From Closterium sp. Naga37s-1 (taxonomy: Eukaryota; Streptophyta; Zygnematophyceae; Desmidiales; Closteriaceae): a DNA stretch of 64,000 nt. Each line of letters begins with the position of its first letter. The stretch's first letter is position 1. Positions 34,059 to 43,615 of the stretch are shown piece after piece. The stretch covers positions 749,501 to 813,500 of the forward strand of contig CANJKZ010000093.1 in assembly GCA_947471745.1 (NCBI GenBank), read 5' to 3'. The notes below the pieces were generated by a model. The model had not been told where the DNA came from. It searched no databases and saw only the letters and a list, made by a program, of their open reading frames with translations. The position numbers and the translations under genes were made by a program.

Positions 34059-37000
34059 GACATGAGAGCCTCAGCAACGCAGCAGAGTAGTGTGAAAAAG
34101 GCAAGAAGAGAGGCGTGTGTGTGCGTGGTGGGCGTGCGTGTGTATGCGCAAACATGCAAATATGGGAGCGCGTGCGATTGCGAGTGAGTGCGTGTGCGAG
34201 TGTGTGTGAGAGTGCGAGCGTGAGCGCGGGTGCAAGCTCACCGACTCAACGCTCTCCTTGAGAGTGCCGAAGCGGCCCACAAACGCATCCAGAATGCGAT
34301 CCTGCCACAAGCAATGATAATGAGAGGGGAGGGGGGCGGGGGGGCAGTGGCACAGAGGACAACGGGCGGGTGGAGAGAGACAATTTGCATGCGGGAGTGG
34401 ACCCGTGGTGCATGATGCGTGTTACGTTACAGATGTAGTGCTGCGGTAACGACGGACGCTCCCATCCCATGTCAAAGTGCAGAAAGAGATAGGTGAAAGA
34501 GGAATCGGCGGAACGCTATGACGAGAGGCGAGGAGAAAGAGAGCAGGAGGAGAGGCAAGGGGGAGAGGACCGGGAGGGGGGCACTGACCAGCAGCACGCG
34601 GCCATCCTCGTGGGCAAGGCGACGTTTGAAGATGGTTTCCACCTGGTCAACGCAAGCAGGGTCACACACACACAGGGGCAGCGCGGCATGAAGAGCAGAG
34701 CAGGGCAATGGCATGCGGAGCAAAGCAGCACAGTGGAATGCGAAGCAGGCCATTGATGGGAAGTCTGCTCAAGTTTGAGAAACCGGAGAGTGCCGAGGCA
34801 ATGAACGTTCGAGAAAGTCCAAGGCACGGTGGGGTGTGGTGTGGTGTGGTGTGGTGTGGTGGCGATGAATGGATGGCACCAAAGTAAGTGTAAAGTGCAG
34901 GCAGGGCACACGCACCAAGTTGAGCATGAGGCGAACACATGTTGTCTGCACCGACAGATGCAGCGATGCATCGTGCACGTTGCGCGAAAACAGGTACACA
35001 ATGCGTGACAACTGCAACATAGAGCAAGAAGGGGGGGGGGGGGAGGGGGAGGGGGAGAAGGGGGAGCGGGGGAGAAGGGGAGAGGGGGGGGAGAGGAGGG
35101 CAGAGCAGAGGAAAACGGTAAGTGAGGTGGAGCGAGAAGCAGATCACAATAACGCCCGATTGGGAATCCAGAGGTACACATCAGCCGCACTCAACAACGT
35201 CTTTACGGAAACCAGCATCACAAGGAAGGACATTGCAAATCCACGGGGTGCAGTGCGGTGCGATGCGATGGAGGAGAAAAGAGAAGGCATGCGTCTTGCC
35301 TGGATGAGGGAGAGCTCGTCCCTGAGATGGTGAATGAGCTCAGCAAGCAGAGAGTAGGCGAGGGGACGCAGCGTGTCATAGCACGCCCTGCCGGTGCCCA
35401 CAAGGACTCTTTAAGCGGGGGCAGGCAGGGAAGAAGGGGGACGATGCAAGACGCGGTGTAAACAGCCAGAGGCACTACGGTAGGCAGGTGGCAGGGAGAT
35501 GCGTGCTGTTAGTAGGGGTTGTTGGCATAAAAGTTGGTGGTGGTGGTTCAGGCCACATTGTGGCGGACACAAGCCACAGAAACTAGTGTTTACAGGACCT
35601 CATAGAAGAAAGCACGGAGCGCATCGACGTGGACCGTGCGGGCGAGGTGGGTGGGAGAGAGCATGGGGGGGAAACGGGGAGAAAATCAGCACAGAGCAGG
35701 ACAGCGGGCGGCACAGAGCAGGTCAGCGGGCGGCACAGAGCAGGTCAGCGGGCGGCACAGAGCAGGTCAGCGGGCGGCACAGAGCAGCACATAGCAGCAA
35801 AGAGCAGAGCAGCAGAGAGAGCAGCACCTCTCGTCGAGCAGAGTGTCAAGCTGCGGGAAGAAGCCTCTCTTGAAGTCCGTGGCCAGCACATGGCGCGTTG
35901 CCACTAGCAACTCCTGTGCGCGCGCACGGCAAGGAGCGAGGAGCGCAGGCGGGGAGAGTAGAGGGAAGGACGAGGAGAGTGGGGCAGAATGAGGGATGGG
36001 AGAGAGGAGAGGTTGTGGTAAGGAGGAAGGGGCATCAGCATGCAGTGGAGAGGCGAGGAAGAGCCACACGGACTCAACACAAGCATGTGGAGGGCCATCA
36101 GGAGGTGGGGTGGTCAGGTAGTGCGCGGCAGTGGGCAGGCAGGCAGGCAGGCGGGCGGGCGGGCGGGCAGGCGGGCAGACAGACAGGCAGGCAGGCAGGC
36201 ATGAAGGCAGGCAGGGAGCGCGGACGGGAGAGAGGCAGGGTGGGAGGGCGCACCTTGCGAGTGGCAACGACGTCGGGGCATGTGAGGAGGAGGTTGACGA
36301 TGCTCTTGGCGATATTTGCCTCGTGCGGGCGGATTATGTCCGCATAGCCCCTCAGCAGATACGTCAGAAACGACACCGTCTGAAGGGAGGGAGGGGGAGG
36401 GGAGCAGCATGGGCGAGCGATGGGGGAGGGAGGGAGAGAAGAGAGGGGGCGACAGGAACAAATGAGGTGCGTGGTGGGGGACAGAGCAGAGCATGAGATT
36501 GTGCCAAGCAGGAATAGATGCGTGAGTTGAGTGCATGATGAAACAACAACAGAATTCGCCGCTCTTGTTAGGGCATGTGTGGAGAACAACAAAACAGCGC
36601 CAAACCGTAACGCAGGCAATCAACTAAGGGAAAGCATGATAACTCTCCCAGCCAAATGCACACGGCAGGCCATGACACGCCGCGCTACGCCACACCACCC
36701 CCAGCACGCACCTTGATCTGAGCTGCCTTGAGGTCAGCGTATGCAGCTTTGAGGCGCGGCGGCACGTGGTGGTGCGGCGAGGGCCCCACAATGGCAATGC
36801 ACTGCATCATGAGCGGCAGCAGCACGGAGATGCTGTGCCCCGCGTACCGCGGGTACACCTGGAACAGAAACATCACAATCAGCGGACACTCCGTCACCAC
36901 TCGGAATGACCGAGTGGACGGATTCAGCTGACTCGGCACCGCCACCCCAGCACCACCACCGCCAACCCCTCCCGGCCCTCCCCCCAGCCCCCCTGCCCCA

Positions 37001-37807
37001 GCGCCAGAGCCGGCGGCTCCCCCTGCCGCGCCGTCCCCCATCCCTGCTGCACGGCGCATCTGCTCCCCGCCGCCGCCCTCGTCGAAAAAGAAGCTGACGG
37101 TGGCGGGGAAGGACTGGTAGATCTTGCAGACGAAGTCGAGGAACGGCTGCACGTCGTGCTCGAGCTTGGGGCGGAAGTTCTTGTGCAGGTCGAATATGAT
37201 GCGCAGGGCCACCATGGCGTTGTCCTCGTTGTCCGTGGCTAGGACTGTTAGGGCCACGCGCAGGAGCTCTGGCACGTACGGCTGTAGGGCCTCGCTGTGT
37301 GGCAAGCGGTTGAGGACCTCGAGCACCACGTTGCGGAACTTGTGCTCGAGATTGTCCACGAACTGCGCGTGTGAGGGAGCGGGGGCGCGGGGGGACGGGG
37401 AAGCGGGGAGGGGGGGCAAAGGGAGGGGGAAGAGTGGGCGGACGGAAAGGAAAGAGGGGAAGGGGGGAGGGGAAGAGAGAGGGAGCAACAGAGAAGTGGA
37501 GGAAAAAACGAGCTGGAATGACGATTGGATGGAGAAACAGACGACATTGACACAATAATCCCTGAGCACAGAGCGCAGAGCGGGGAGCGGGGAGCGGGGA
37601 GCGGGGAGCGCAGAGCGGGGAGCGGGAAGCGCAGAGCGGGGAGCGGGGAGCGGGGAGCGCAGAGCGGTACCTGAGGCGCGGTGAGCTGGCGGAGGACGGC
37701 GACGAAGACCTGGAAGTACGCGCGCAGGAAGTTGCCGTACTCCGCCGTGTGCGCAATCTCTATGCTGTCGCGCACCTCCGTCGCCAGCTGCAGGCGCTGC
37801 AGCGGCG
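2374..37807 (-). CDS. TRRAP: Tra1/TRRAP, PIKK-family pseudokinase scaffold of SAGA and NuA4 complexes
   Basis: Huge nuclear scaffold that binds transcription activators and recruits histone acetyltransferase complexes. Exons (minus strand order): 37671-37807, 36712-37362, 36254-36379, 35828-35913, 35300-35408, 34916-35011, 34589-34642, 34242-34301, 33843-33926, 33145-33226, 32798-32916, 30030-30224, 28334-29788, 28016-28120, 19610-27724, 18956-19309, 18091-18531, 17764-17920, 17020-17400, 16347-16513, 15769-15918, 14962-15297, 13633-14757, 13210-13389, 12047-12916, 11351-11769, 10353-10566, 9949-10058, 8937-9683, 8622-8777, 7664-8114, 6946-7371, 5974-6693, 3817-5743, 3354-3502, 2789-3037, 2374-2487. 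Their sum is in frame: 7,104 residues plus stop. Conserved landmarks run colinear with plant Tra1 from VRDSIEIAHTAEY near the N-terminus to the C-terminal CMMDPTWHPWF. The first coding exon was not found; the first listed exon begins mid-codon at an acceptor. Single-base edges may be off. Confidence 0.96.
8070..8254. repeat. Duplicated TRRAP exon edge with GC-type palindrome
   Basis: The 5' edge of the exon at 7664-8114 (CGCCACAGCC...CAGCAGCCTG in plus reading) recurs at 8207-8254 in the flanking intron with small changes. Immediately beside the copy is the inverted repeat caaagccc-ct-gggctttg at 8183-8200. Confidence 0.75.
8509..8625. repeat. Duplicated splice-donor segment around a TTTTGAG-CTCAAAA palindrome
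   Basis: The donor and first 40 bases of the intron below exon 8622-8777 (agatgtacgtacatgatga...cgcacctg) recur at about 8515-8553. Between the two copies sits a perfect 18-bp palindrome, TTTTGAGTCGACTCAAAA, at 8556-8573. Confidence 0.8.
10440..10870. repeat. Near-identical partial TRRAP exon duplication
   Basis: About 115 bases of exon 10353-10566 (acceptor plus the coding stretch VAVVRGAQQQAELVYTGMLN onward) recur at about 10753-10870 with essentially one base change. The upstream copy keeps a good acceptor and open frame, but no donor is evident at its end. Both copies are followed by polypurine tracts. Confidence 0.85.
11100..11385. repeat. Three copies of a TRRAP exon end with GAGACGTCTC palindrome
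   Basis: The 3' end and donor of exon 11351-11769 (gcacctgaactctgtgtccacc, plus strand) recur at about 11231-11270 and, more diverged, at about 11103-11128. Between the copies lie ctgagacatctcaaa (about 11272-11287) and the perfect palindrome TGAGACGTCTCA (11291-11302), with the same core as the 63-bp satellite. Confidence 0.8.
15537..15830. repeat. Three tandem copies of a TRRAP exon end with GAGTNNACTC palindromes
   Basis: The last about 60 bases of exon 15769-15918, its donor and about 30 intron bases recur at about 15675-15733 and 15537-15594. Junctions carry tttgagttgactcaa (about 15601-15615), ttgactcaaaagtcacc (about 15644) and ttgactcaaagtcacc (about 15733). The copies have drifted (g/t changes). 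Confidence 0.85.
16466..16690. repeat. Duplicated TRRAP exon edge next to TTTTGAGGCGCCTCAAAA
   Basis: The acceptor side of exon 16347-16513 (ttcaccagcgctcgcaccag...ccacctctgcacgcacc) is repeated at about 16615-16685. A perfect 18-bp palindrome, TTTTGAGGCGCCTCAAAA, occupies 16596-16613, exactly at the edge of the copy. Confidence 0.85.
17318..17552. repeat. Duplicated TRRAP exon edge near an imperfect palindrome
   Basis: About 95 bases from the 5' end of exon 17020-17400 with its acceptor recur at about 17463-17552, with several changes. Between them is ttttttagttcactcaaaaa (about 17433-17452), an imperfect member of the same palindrome class. Confidence 0.8.
18498..18660. repeat. Diverged copy of a TRRAP exon acceptor region
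   Basis: The start of exon 18091-18531 (aggcagaagttggcacacatgaccgtgccc, plus strand) recurs at about 18612-18655 with more than ten changes. It is older than the other copies, and no clear palindrome remains at the junction. Confidence 0.7.
18797..19082. repeat. Decayed 125-bp copy of a TRRAP exon end with stop codon
   Basis: The last about 125 bases and donor of exon 18956-19309 recur at about 18802-18926. The copy has many changes, including an in-frame TAG, so it is a dead pseudo-exon in the intron. The junction carries ttctgagtcaactcaaaa (18923-18940). Confidence 0.85.
20368..20510 (-). repeat. Coding Gln-Ala-Gln-Gly tandem repeat in TRRAP
   Basis: Short units read on the plus strand as variants of cctgtgcctgtccctgcg give alternating Gln-Ala and Gln-Gly in the TRRAP frame. 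The degenerate hexamer structure suggests slippage within the exon. Confidence 0.8.
25318..25400 (-). repeat. Coding Lys-Glu hexanucleotide repeat in TRRAP
   Basis: About ten copies of the plus-strand hexamer ctcctt/ttctcc give an alternating Glu-Lys run in the charged zone of the giant exon. Similar Glu-Lys runs lie near 23,900-24,020 and a 15-bp-type array near 24,175-24,290. Confidence 0.85.
26215..26535 (-). repeat. Coding Ala-Val-Pro minisatellite in TRRAP
   Basis: About 20 copies of a 15-bp-type unit (gctgctacagctgca plus variable ggn) give a repeated Ala-Ala-Val-Ala-Ala-Pro protein pattern on the minus strand. The plus-strand frames stay open too, which explains long antisense shadows here. 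Confidence 0.85.
27930..27990. repeat. Short tandem repeat (ctgactgtga) in TRRAP intron
   Basis: About five degenerate copies of a 10-bp unit, ctgactgtga, within the intron between exons 28016-28120 and 19610-27724. No coding content. Confidence 0.8.
29931..29996. repeat. agagc/agtgc microsatellite in TRRAP intron
   Basis: Runs of agagcagagcagtgcag make a degenerate 5-bp repeat in the intron between exons 30030-30224 and 28334-29788. Confidence 0.8.
30281..32519. repeat. 63-bp satellite, about 35 units, each with a perfect 20-bp palindrome
   Basis: The unit reads gggaggttgtacaacaaaga then aagttttgagacgtctcaaaa, then ctaaatggtttaagaacagcgt. Each carries the palindrome GTTTTGAGACGTCTCAAAAC, plus a smaller GTTGTACAAC palindrome. 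Units are nearly identical; two have single-base deletions (near 30,460 and 31,135) and one has att for aca near 32,190. The array fills most of the 2.57 kb intron between TRRAP exons 32798-32916 and 30030-30224. Because 63 is divisible by 3, several frames stay open on both strands, giving spurious ORFs of about 480-530 codons. It is not a CRISPR array: there are no unique spacers. Confidence 0.97.
32727..32787. repeat. (ACGC)n/(CA)n microsatellite
   Basis: acgcacgcacgc tandem copies pass into a CA run inside the TRRAP intron just below exon 32798-32916. No gene content. Confidence 0.9.
33405..33685. repeat. (catgggg)n minisatellite in TRRAP intron
   Basis: About 40 copies of a 7-bp unit, catgggg, with variants (catggag, catggga, catgggc). 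It lies between TRRAP exons 33843-33926 and 33145-33226. Open frames reading Met-Gly-His repeats on both strands are repeat artefacts. Confidence 0.95.
33955..34057. repeat. (CA)n microsatellite in TRRAP intron
   Basis: A CA dinucleotide array with a pure run of about 30 units at about 33,998-34,056, between exons 34242-34301 and 33843-33926. Probably length-polymorphic. Confidence 0.95.
34825..34862. repeat. (gtgtg)n pentanucleotide repeat
   Basis: About seven copies of ggtgt in the intron between TRRAP exons 34916-35011 and 34589-34642. Confidence 0.85.
35012..35299 (-). other. TRRAP: TRRAP intron with GC-AG splice sites
   Basis: The exon upstream ends ...CTCATCCAG followed by GCAAGACG, and the next exon starts after TTGCAG. 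Protein homology (ELSLIQ then LSRIVYLFSR) fixes both sides, and no GT lies at the required point. A GC donor is a known minor class in plants. Confidence 0.75.
35690..35790. repeat. 22-bp tandem repeat in TRRAP intron
   Basis: Four copies of cagcgggcggcacagagcag plus gt, nearly exact, between exons 35828-35913 and 35300-35408. Confidence 0.9.
36131..36212. repeat. (gcag/gcgg)n tetranucleotide repeat
   Basis: Tandem gcaggcaggcgggcgg units in the intron between TRRAP exons 36254-36379 and 35828-35913. Confidence 0.9.
37566..37668. repeat. agcgggg/agcgcag minisatellite
   Basis: Tandem 7-bp units (agcgggg, agcgcag) fill the end of the intron next to exon 37671-37807. Confidence 0.9.
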
Positions 37808-38758
37808 CTGTTATGCCAATGAGTTCAACACCAACGGCCGGATGCGCGCAAAATTAGTGTAAGATGAGCACCGGGGGGAGCAGAGGGGTATTAGGGTGAA
37901 AATGGGAGACGGAGAGCGCTAGGGACAAGCTCGCTAGGGCTTTGCACGACACACTGTCGGAACCGAGACTTGACGAGAAAAACGGAGGAAACTGGAACAA
38001 GTTGAGGTCGAGCACTGAAAGCACGGATTCTACTTTCCTAAACAGCGACGACCAAAACGTTGAAATTGAATAAAACGGCGAACGAGAGGGTCTAACTCTA
38101 ACGAACAGTGCAGCGCCGCAACGCCGTGCCGACATATAACGGTTTTCACGCGATCTACTGCATACGACGTGACGTACTCTGATCTGGATCAAGAAACCGC
38201 CTCGCATGTTGATCAAAGTCGGAAATGGGAATCATTGTCGCAGCTCTTGCTTCCCGTTCCCCCTGTCGCCAACCAGGCTACCAACACCAAATCATCGAAA
38301 CTAAACGCTCCGTCAAAATCGCATTCAACGACCGAGGAAATATACGAATAGGTCTATCGACGATCGAGCATCGCGAAGATGCGGAGCAACAAAACCTGGA
38401 CAGCCCAGGACAGCAGAACGATGACGACGAGTGAAATGAGATGGGGAGAAGGAGCACGCAAGGCGAGGCTCAAGTGACGAATGAAGAAATGGTTTCGTGA
38501 CGAGGAAGTGAGGCGAGAGGGTTCACCGCTCAACTCAACCCTACCTCGCCTCGCCTTGGTGCTATCAATATGTAACGCGAAATAACATGTGAAATTTCTG
38601 TTATGGTAGCTCCTATTTTCAGTGTTTTTTTTTTTTTTTTTTTTTTTTTTTTTGGCTTGTCCGGCTTCGCCTGAACCCCTGAGGACTTCATGCTCTCCGA
38701 CATCAAATGGCCATAAATTGCCTGATGGCAACTGGATGGGCTTTTTTAATGTCAATCG
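37808..38758. other. TRRAP upstream region; first exon not identified
   Basis: Plant Tra1 has about 25-30 residues before the exon at 37671-37807, so a short first exon and promoter should lie in this stretch or beyond the copia insertion. No candidate could be defended. A 19-base T run (38635-38653) looks like the poly(A) tail of a small minus-strand retro-inserted sequence ending there. Open frames on either strand at 38.2-38.4 kb match nothing recognised. Confidence 0.5.
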
Positions 38759-38887
38759 TCTCAGAAAGTGAATGCATCGGAATAGTGTGACTAGGAAAGC
38801 AAGGCAGTACAAATAGGAAACCCTAACTGAGTTGTACTCACTAAGGAGCACCTCACTACAGCCTATAACCAATAATAACATTTGACA
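38759..38887 (-). repeat. Copia 3' LTR
   Basis: Reads TGTCAAATGTTATTATTGG on the minus strand at its start and ends TTTCTGAGA. It matches the other LTR except two base changes and a roughly 9-base insertion (taggaaacc region). Confidence 0.9.
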
Positions 38888-39094
38888 CACCCCCATAGGC
38901 TAAGTGAGGGCATCAAAGCAAGCAGGGTGAACAAACGGTCAAAAGACCAGTCAATACAAGAAGCAGAGCAAGCTCAGGGTGGATCTCAAGGACACCACAC
39001 AAATTCCGAGCACAAACAAGCGGCCACAAGGCCAGTTCAAGAGAGCACAATATATATAAAGGCATGACAAGCAGAAGAAGCAAAAAGAGCAACA

Positions 39095-41308
39095 CTACAG
39101 CAACTGTGGGCCTACCTCAACAAGCCCTAGCTGCACACAGAACCTGTGGTGGTCACCAGGCACCAAGGCGTTGGCGAAGACGTCGGCAGTGTTGGCCTCT
39201 GAGGCCACAAAGTCCAAGCGTGCCTGGCCGCGTCGCTGTAGTTCTCGCAGGAGGAAGTACCTCACGTCAATATGCTTCACTCTGCTCTCCAGTCGAGGCT
39301 CTCGACACAGGAGGATCATGGCATTGTTGTCGGCGTACTAGGTCGGCGCAGAGCGAGGCCGCTCACCAAGGTCGGTGAGCAAGAAGGTCAACCAGCGAAG
39401 CTCATGTGCCGCCATGGCACCAGCGTAGATCTATGCCTCTGCCCTTGACGAAGCCACAGATGACGACCGCGTAGACCTCCACGACACAGCACCAGCGCCC
39501 AGACTGAAGCAGTAACCCCGAGTCGAACGCTAAGTCTCCACGTCGTCAGCATAGGAAGAGTCGTAGTGACCGGTCAACACAACTGGCTGTGTCCCTCCAA
39601 GCACAAGCCCCATGCGTGATGTAGTCGCCAGATACTTCGCCACCCTCACAGCAGCTGTCCAGTGAACAGGGCGGTGTCTCCCAGTCGCAACAAAGCGAGA
39701 GAGGACGCTGAGGGGAAAGGCGAGGTCCAGCCGAGTACAAGTCATAAGGTACATGAGGCAGCCCACGAGCTTTGCGTAGTGACCACTAGATCCAAAGGGC
39801 TCGTCGGGAAAAGGGCCAGTGAGTCGGTGGTCAACGGCAAGAGGAGTGGGCTGTGTGGTGGAGAATTGAAACCCGAACCGCCGAAGGACCTGCTGCACCA
39901 AGTGTGACTGAGTCAGTGTGATGGTGCGAGCGGCTCTGTCCCTGGTGATCTGCAGGCCAATGTAGCGCTGCAGTTCACCGAGGTCAGTGCACGTGTGCCT
40001 CTTCTGCAGTTCAGACTTCAAATCAGCCAGAGCTGCCCTGTCTGCTGTAACAAAGACAAAGTCGTCGACGTAAACTAGTATAAAGAAAGGAGTGGAACCA
40101 GCGCGAATAAACAACGACGGGTCGGCAAAGGAAGGACGAAACCCAAGGTCACGAAGCGTGGAGCGAAGAGTGTCGTGCCACTCACGGGGCGACTGGCGGA
40201 GACCGTAGACTGGCCGCTTCAGGCTCTACTAAGTCCCATGTGGGAAGGTGTCAGTAAAGCCAGGAGGACGTCGCAGCCAGATCTCCTCGTGTAGTCGGCC
40301 CTGGAGAAACGCAGTGGAGAAGTCGAGGGAGTGCAGCTCGTAGTCTCGATGTGCTGCTACGTGCAGTAACACCCGAAGAGTAGTCATCTTCGGGGTCGGG
40401 GCGAAGGTCTGGAAGAAGTTAACTCCCTAACGGTGACTGGAACCCCTAGCCACGTAGCGCGCCTTGAACACAGGCGGTGAACCAGGCGGCCGCTTCACCT
40501 TGAAGAGCCACATGCCGTCGACAACGTTCGCCCTGGGAGGGGGAACTGCGTCAACGTAAGTGCATGTGGATCTCCAAGACGCTAACTCTGAGTCCATAGC
40601 CGCTTTCCACTGAGAGGCCCACTCCCCGGACACTGCCTCACGGTACTTGAGAGGTGTCGGTATAACAAGGGCGTCGGGGTCTCTCTCAAGGGAAAGCAGC
40701 ATGGCGCAGAGAGAGGGGGAAGCGGCTGCTAAGAACTCCATCTCAAACTGCCTGTCCTCTAGGACGTCACAGCCAAGGGCAGACTCACCCCCGACGGACA
40801 GAGGACGGGGAGGTGGAGCAGCCACCACACGCGTGGCGTAGTCAAGACGGCGGGTGGAAGCAAAGTCAGCGACAGCGGCAGTAAGAGCCGAGACAGACGA
40901 CGGAGAGGCACGAGGGTCGGTGACAAGAGTGGCGAGAACACGGGAGACAACAGGGCGAGCAGCACGGTAGTAGTCAGTGATGGGGTGAGAGGAGACGATG
41001 AGAGACGACTCAGGAGGTGAGGGGAGAACAGACACAGGCGGAGCACGACGAGGACTAGAACTAATCAAGAAAGTGCGGAGGTCGTCAAAAGGAGACGAGG
41101 GACGAGCACGTGGAGGACACCGAGTGGTCCAGTCGTGCGGGACAACAGGAGGAGACGACTGTGACTGAGGAGGAGAGAAAACAGCCGGGGCCGAGTCCGG
41201 AGGAGGAAACGTAGGGCCGTACGCGGTAGGAGACTGTGAGTGGACAGGAGGAGAGGAAGGAAGACCAAGGGCCCGAAGGCCACTCATTGGAGGAAACAGC
41301 TGCTGCAA
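39095..41308 (-). pseudogene. Copia pol fragment: reverse transcriptase and RNase H
   Basis: Readable reverse transcriptase pieces include WKAAMDSELASW, VFKARYVARGSSHR, then LDFSTAFLQGRLHEEIW, VYGLRQSPREWHDTL and FILVYVDDFVFV with the YVDD active site. The RNase H part has AEANTADVFANAL and HIDVRYFLLRELQ. In-frame stops break it at about 40,425 (after SSHR), about 40,230, about 39,532 and about 39,340. Typical conserved Gln/Trp/Arg/Glu codons appear mutated at these points. The copy is dead. Confidence 0.88.
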
Positions 41309-41820
41309 AAGTGGCGGCTGCGGCTGCTGGGGCTGCTGCTGCCGTCGCTGCTGCTGCTGCTGCTGCTGTCAGTCCAATTGTTGCAGCTCCCGCCGCTCCT
41401 TCTCCAACCGCTCCTGCTCCTCGCGCTCAAGCCGGCGAAGAGCCTGGAGACGTGTGTCGTGGCGGTGGGGAGGCGCAGTGGGCGCCGCAGTAGTCGTGCC
41501 TCCAGCTCCTGTCTCCTCAGTACTAGCTCCTACAGTGCCAGCACCTCCTGCTCTAGCACCCCCAGAACTAACACCACCCGCGCCAGTACCTCCAGCTCCA
41601 GCACCCACAGAACTAGCACCTCCAGTGCCAGGACCTCCAGCTCCAGCACCCCCAGAACTAGTGCCAGCAGCGCCAGCACCTCCAGCTCCAGCACCCCCCG
41701 AACTAGCACCTCCAGTGCCAGCACCTCCAGCTCCAACACCTCCTGAGTCCACAGTAACCTATCGCGGAAGTGCCGAAGGCTGCTGAGGGGACTGTGAGGA
41801 GGACTGCGGGGAGGGAGACG

Positions 41821-43400
41821 CTACCTGACGCGCGACCGAGGGTAGAGGGGTAGCGTGAGACACACCTGACAGGGCAGGTACAGGGGGGGGCGGGGGTACC
41901 GGAGGAGCGGGAGCAGGGGGAGGAGAGGGTGCGAGGAAGAAGGGGGGAGGGGGAACCGGGAGACCTCGACAGAATACCGGGTGTAGTTGGACACTGACTC
42001 GTCAAACCGGACGTCACGAGAGTCTAGAAACTGGTGGAGGGGCGGGTGGTAAAAGGAGTAGCCGGGAGAGCCCACCGGGAAACCAAGGAAGACACAGGGG
42101 ATGGCGCGAGCCGAGAGCTTGTCCGCAGAGGTGTCTCGGACAAGCGCAAGGCAGCCCCAGACACGAAAGACCGACCCAACACCAGGGGACCCGGTCCACA
42201 GACGGGTCGGTGAAGCCTCTGGCCGCGAGACACGCGGCTGGAGGTTCAGCTGGTGCGCGGCGTAGCGCAGCGCGTAGGGCCACAGAAAATGGGGCGCACG
42301 TGCATGGATCATGGACGTGCGGGCGATGTACATGACCAAGCCAATGCGGCGCTCAGAAACTCCATTCTGCTGTGGGGACTTTGGCAGAGTCCAGGACTGT
42401 CTGATGCCCTGCTCGCCGCAGAACCCGGCAATGACGCCGGAGCGAAACTCACCCCCACGGTCGGAGTGGAGACAACGGACACGACTACCACGAGTGCCCT
42501 CAGTGGTCAGAAGCCACCGGATCAGCGTAGAAGTCACCTCGGACTTCTTCGCGAGCTGATACACCGTGGTGTACCTGGAGTAGTCGTCAACGACCACTAG
42601 AAAGTAGCACTCCCTCTTAGGTCCCAGCGTAGGGGCAGGGCCCCAGACGTCCAAGTGGAGAGTCTGGAAGGGAGAAGTGGTCGGAGGAAGGGAGGAGGAG
42701 TGCGGAGTGGCACGCAGGCGGCCGGCGACGCAAGGAGTGCAAGGTGGAGCAAGCGAGGGAGGGAGCGACAGAAAGACGCGCGGGAGACCTGAGACAAGAC
42801 TGTGACTGGCCATGCTGCGGAGGCGGGGGAGCGACAGGTGGCCAAGGCGGTGGTGCCACAAGACGGTCGGGTGGGCTAGGGACCGACAGGAGCAAGACGC
42901 AGCAACCTGACTAGACACCACTACCTGACCAGACACAGCAACCGGACTAGACACCGGGGCCGGAGGGGACGCAGCGACCTGAGCAGAGGAAGCAACCGGG
43001 GAGCACTCGGTGTGGAGAACGTAGAGACCGGAGCGGGGCTCCCTGGTGAACGTGGCCAGAACAGCACCTATAGCAGCGTCTGTACAGACCGCATTCCTCC
43101 CACCCCCCACAAAGGTAACGGTGATCCCCCTGTCCAGGAGGTATCCAACACCCACCAATTTCCAAGTGAACGAGGGGATGTGGAGGCCGTGTAGGACACC
43201 AGAGGGGACCATAGGGCATGGGAGGGTGGTGGAGCTGCGCGCAACGGCTGGTCCTGAAGAAGGATCAGCCAGAGCTACCGGAACCGGAGCAAGGAGTGGT
43301 GTGAGGGTCGTGTGGTCGCGGAAGAAACACTGCGACGCGCCAGAGTCCAGCGTGAAAGACAGGAGGCATGCCAGGTCCGGAGGCTACACAAGCACCTAGA
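41821..43400 (-). pseudogene. Copia pol fragment: aspartic protease and integrase
   Basis: The protease active site LDSGASQCFF is near 43,360, preceded a few codons upstream by an in-frame TAG (about 43,386). The GAG-pre-integrase HHCC-type zinc region follows (LWHHRLGHLS ... CTPCVAGR). The integrase core is complete, with catalytic Asp in LHLDVWGPA, Asp in LHSDRGGEF and Glu in NGVSERRIG. The integrase part alone is open to about 41,821, but the polyprotein is broken on both sides. Confidence 0.88.
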
Positions 43401-43615
43401 GCAGAAACGCAAGCACCTAGACTAGAGAGGCACAGCTCTACACTAACAGGAGGCAAGCATCCTAGACTACGAACACGTGAGCACACAGATCCATCAGCAC
43501 TATAGTCAACATCAGCATACAAAGCATACTGACGAGCATCGTCCATAGACAGTTCAAATACAGGAATCTTACGGGCTAGTAGGCGGGCCCAGCGCGGGGT
43601 GGTCACCTCAGGACC

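Noticed and set aside
33404-34065. Met-Gly-His and Thr-His repeat open frames
   Set aside because: Products of the catgggg and CA microsatellites inside TRRAP introns.
38169-38434. Small plus-strand open frames upstream of TRRAP
   Set aside because: 60-69 codons in two competing frames, no recognisable domain and no splice or homology support.
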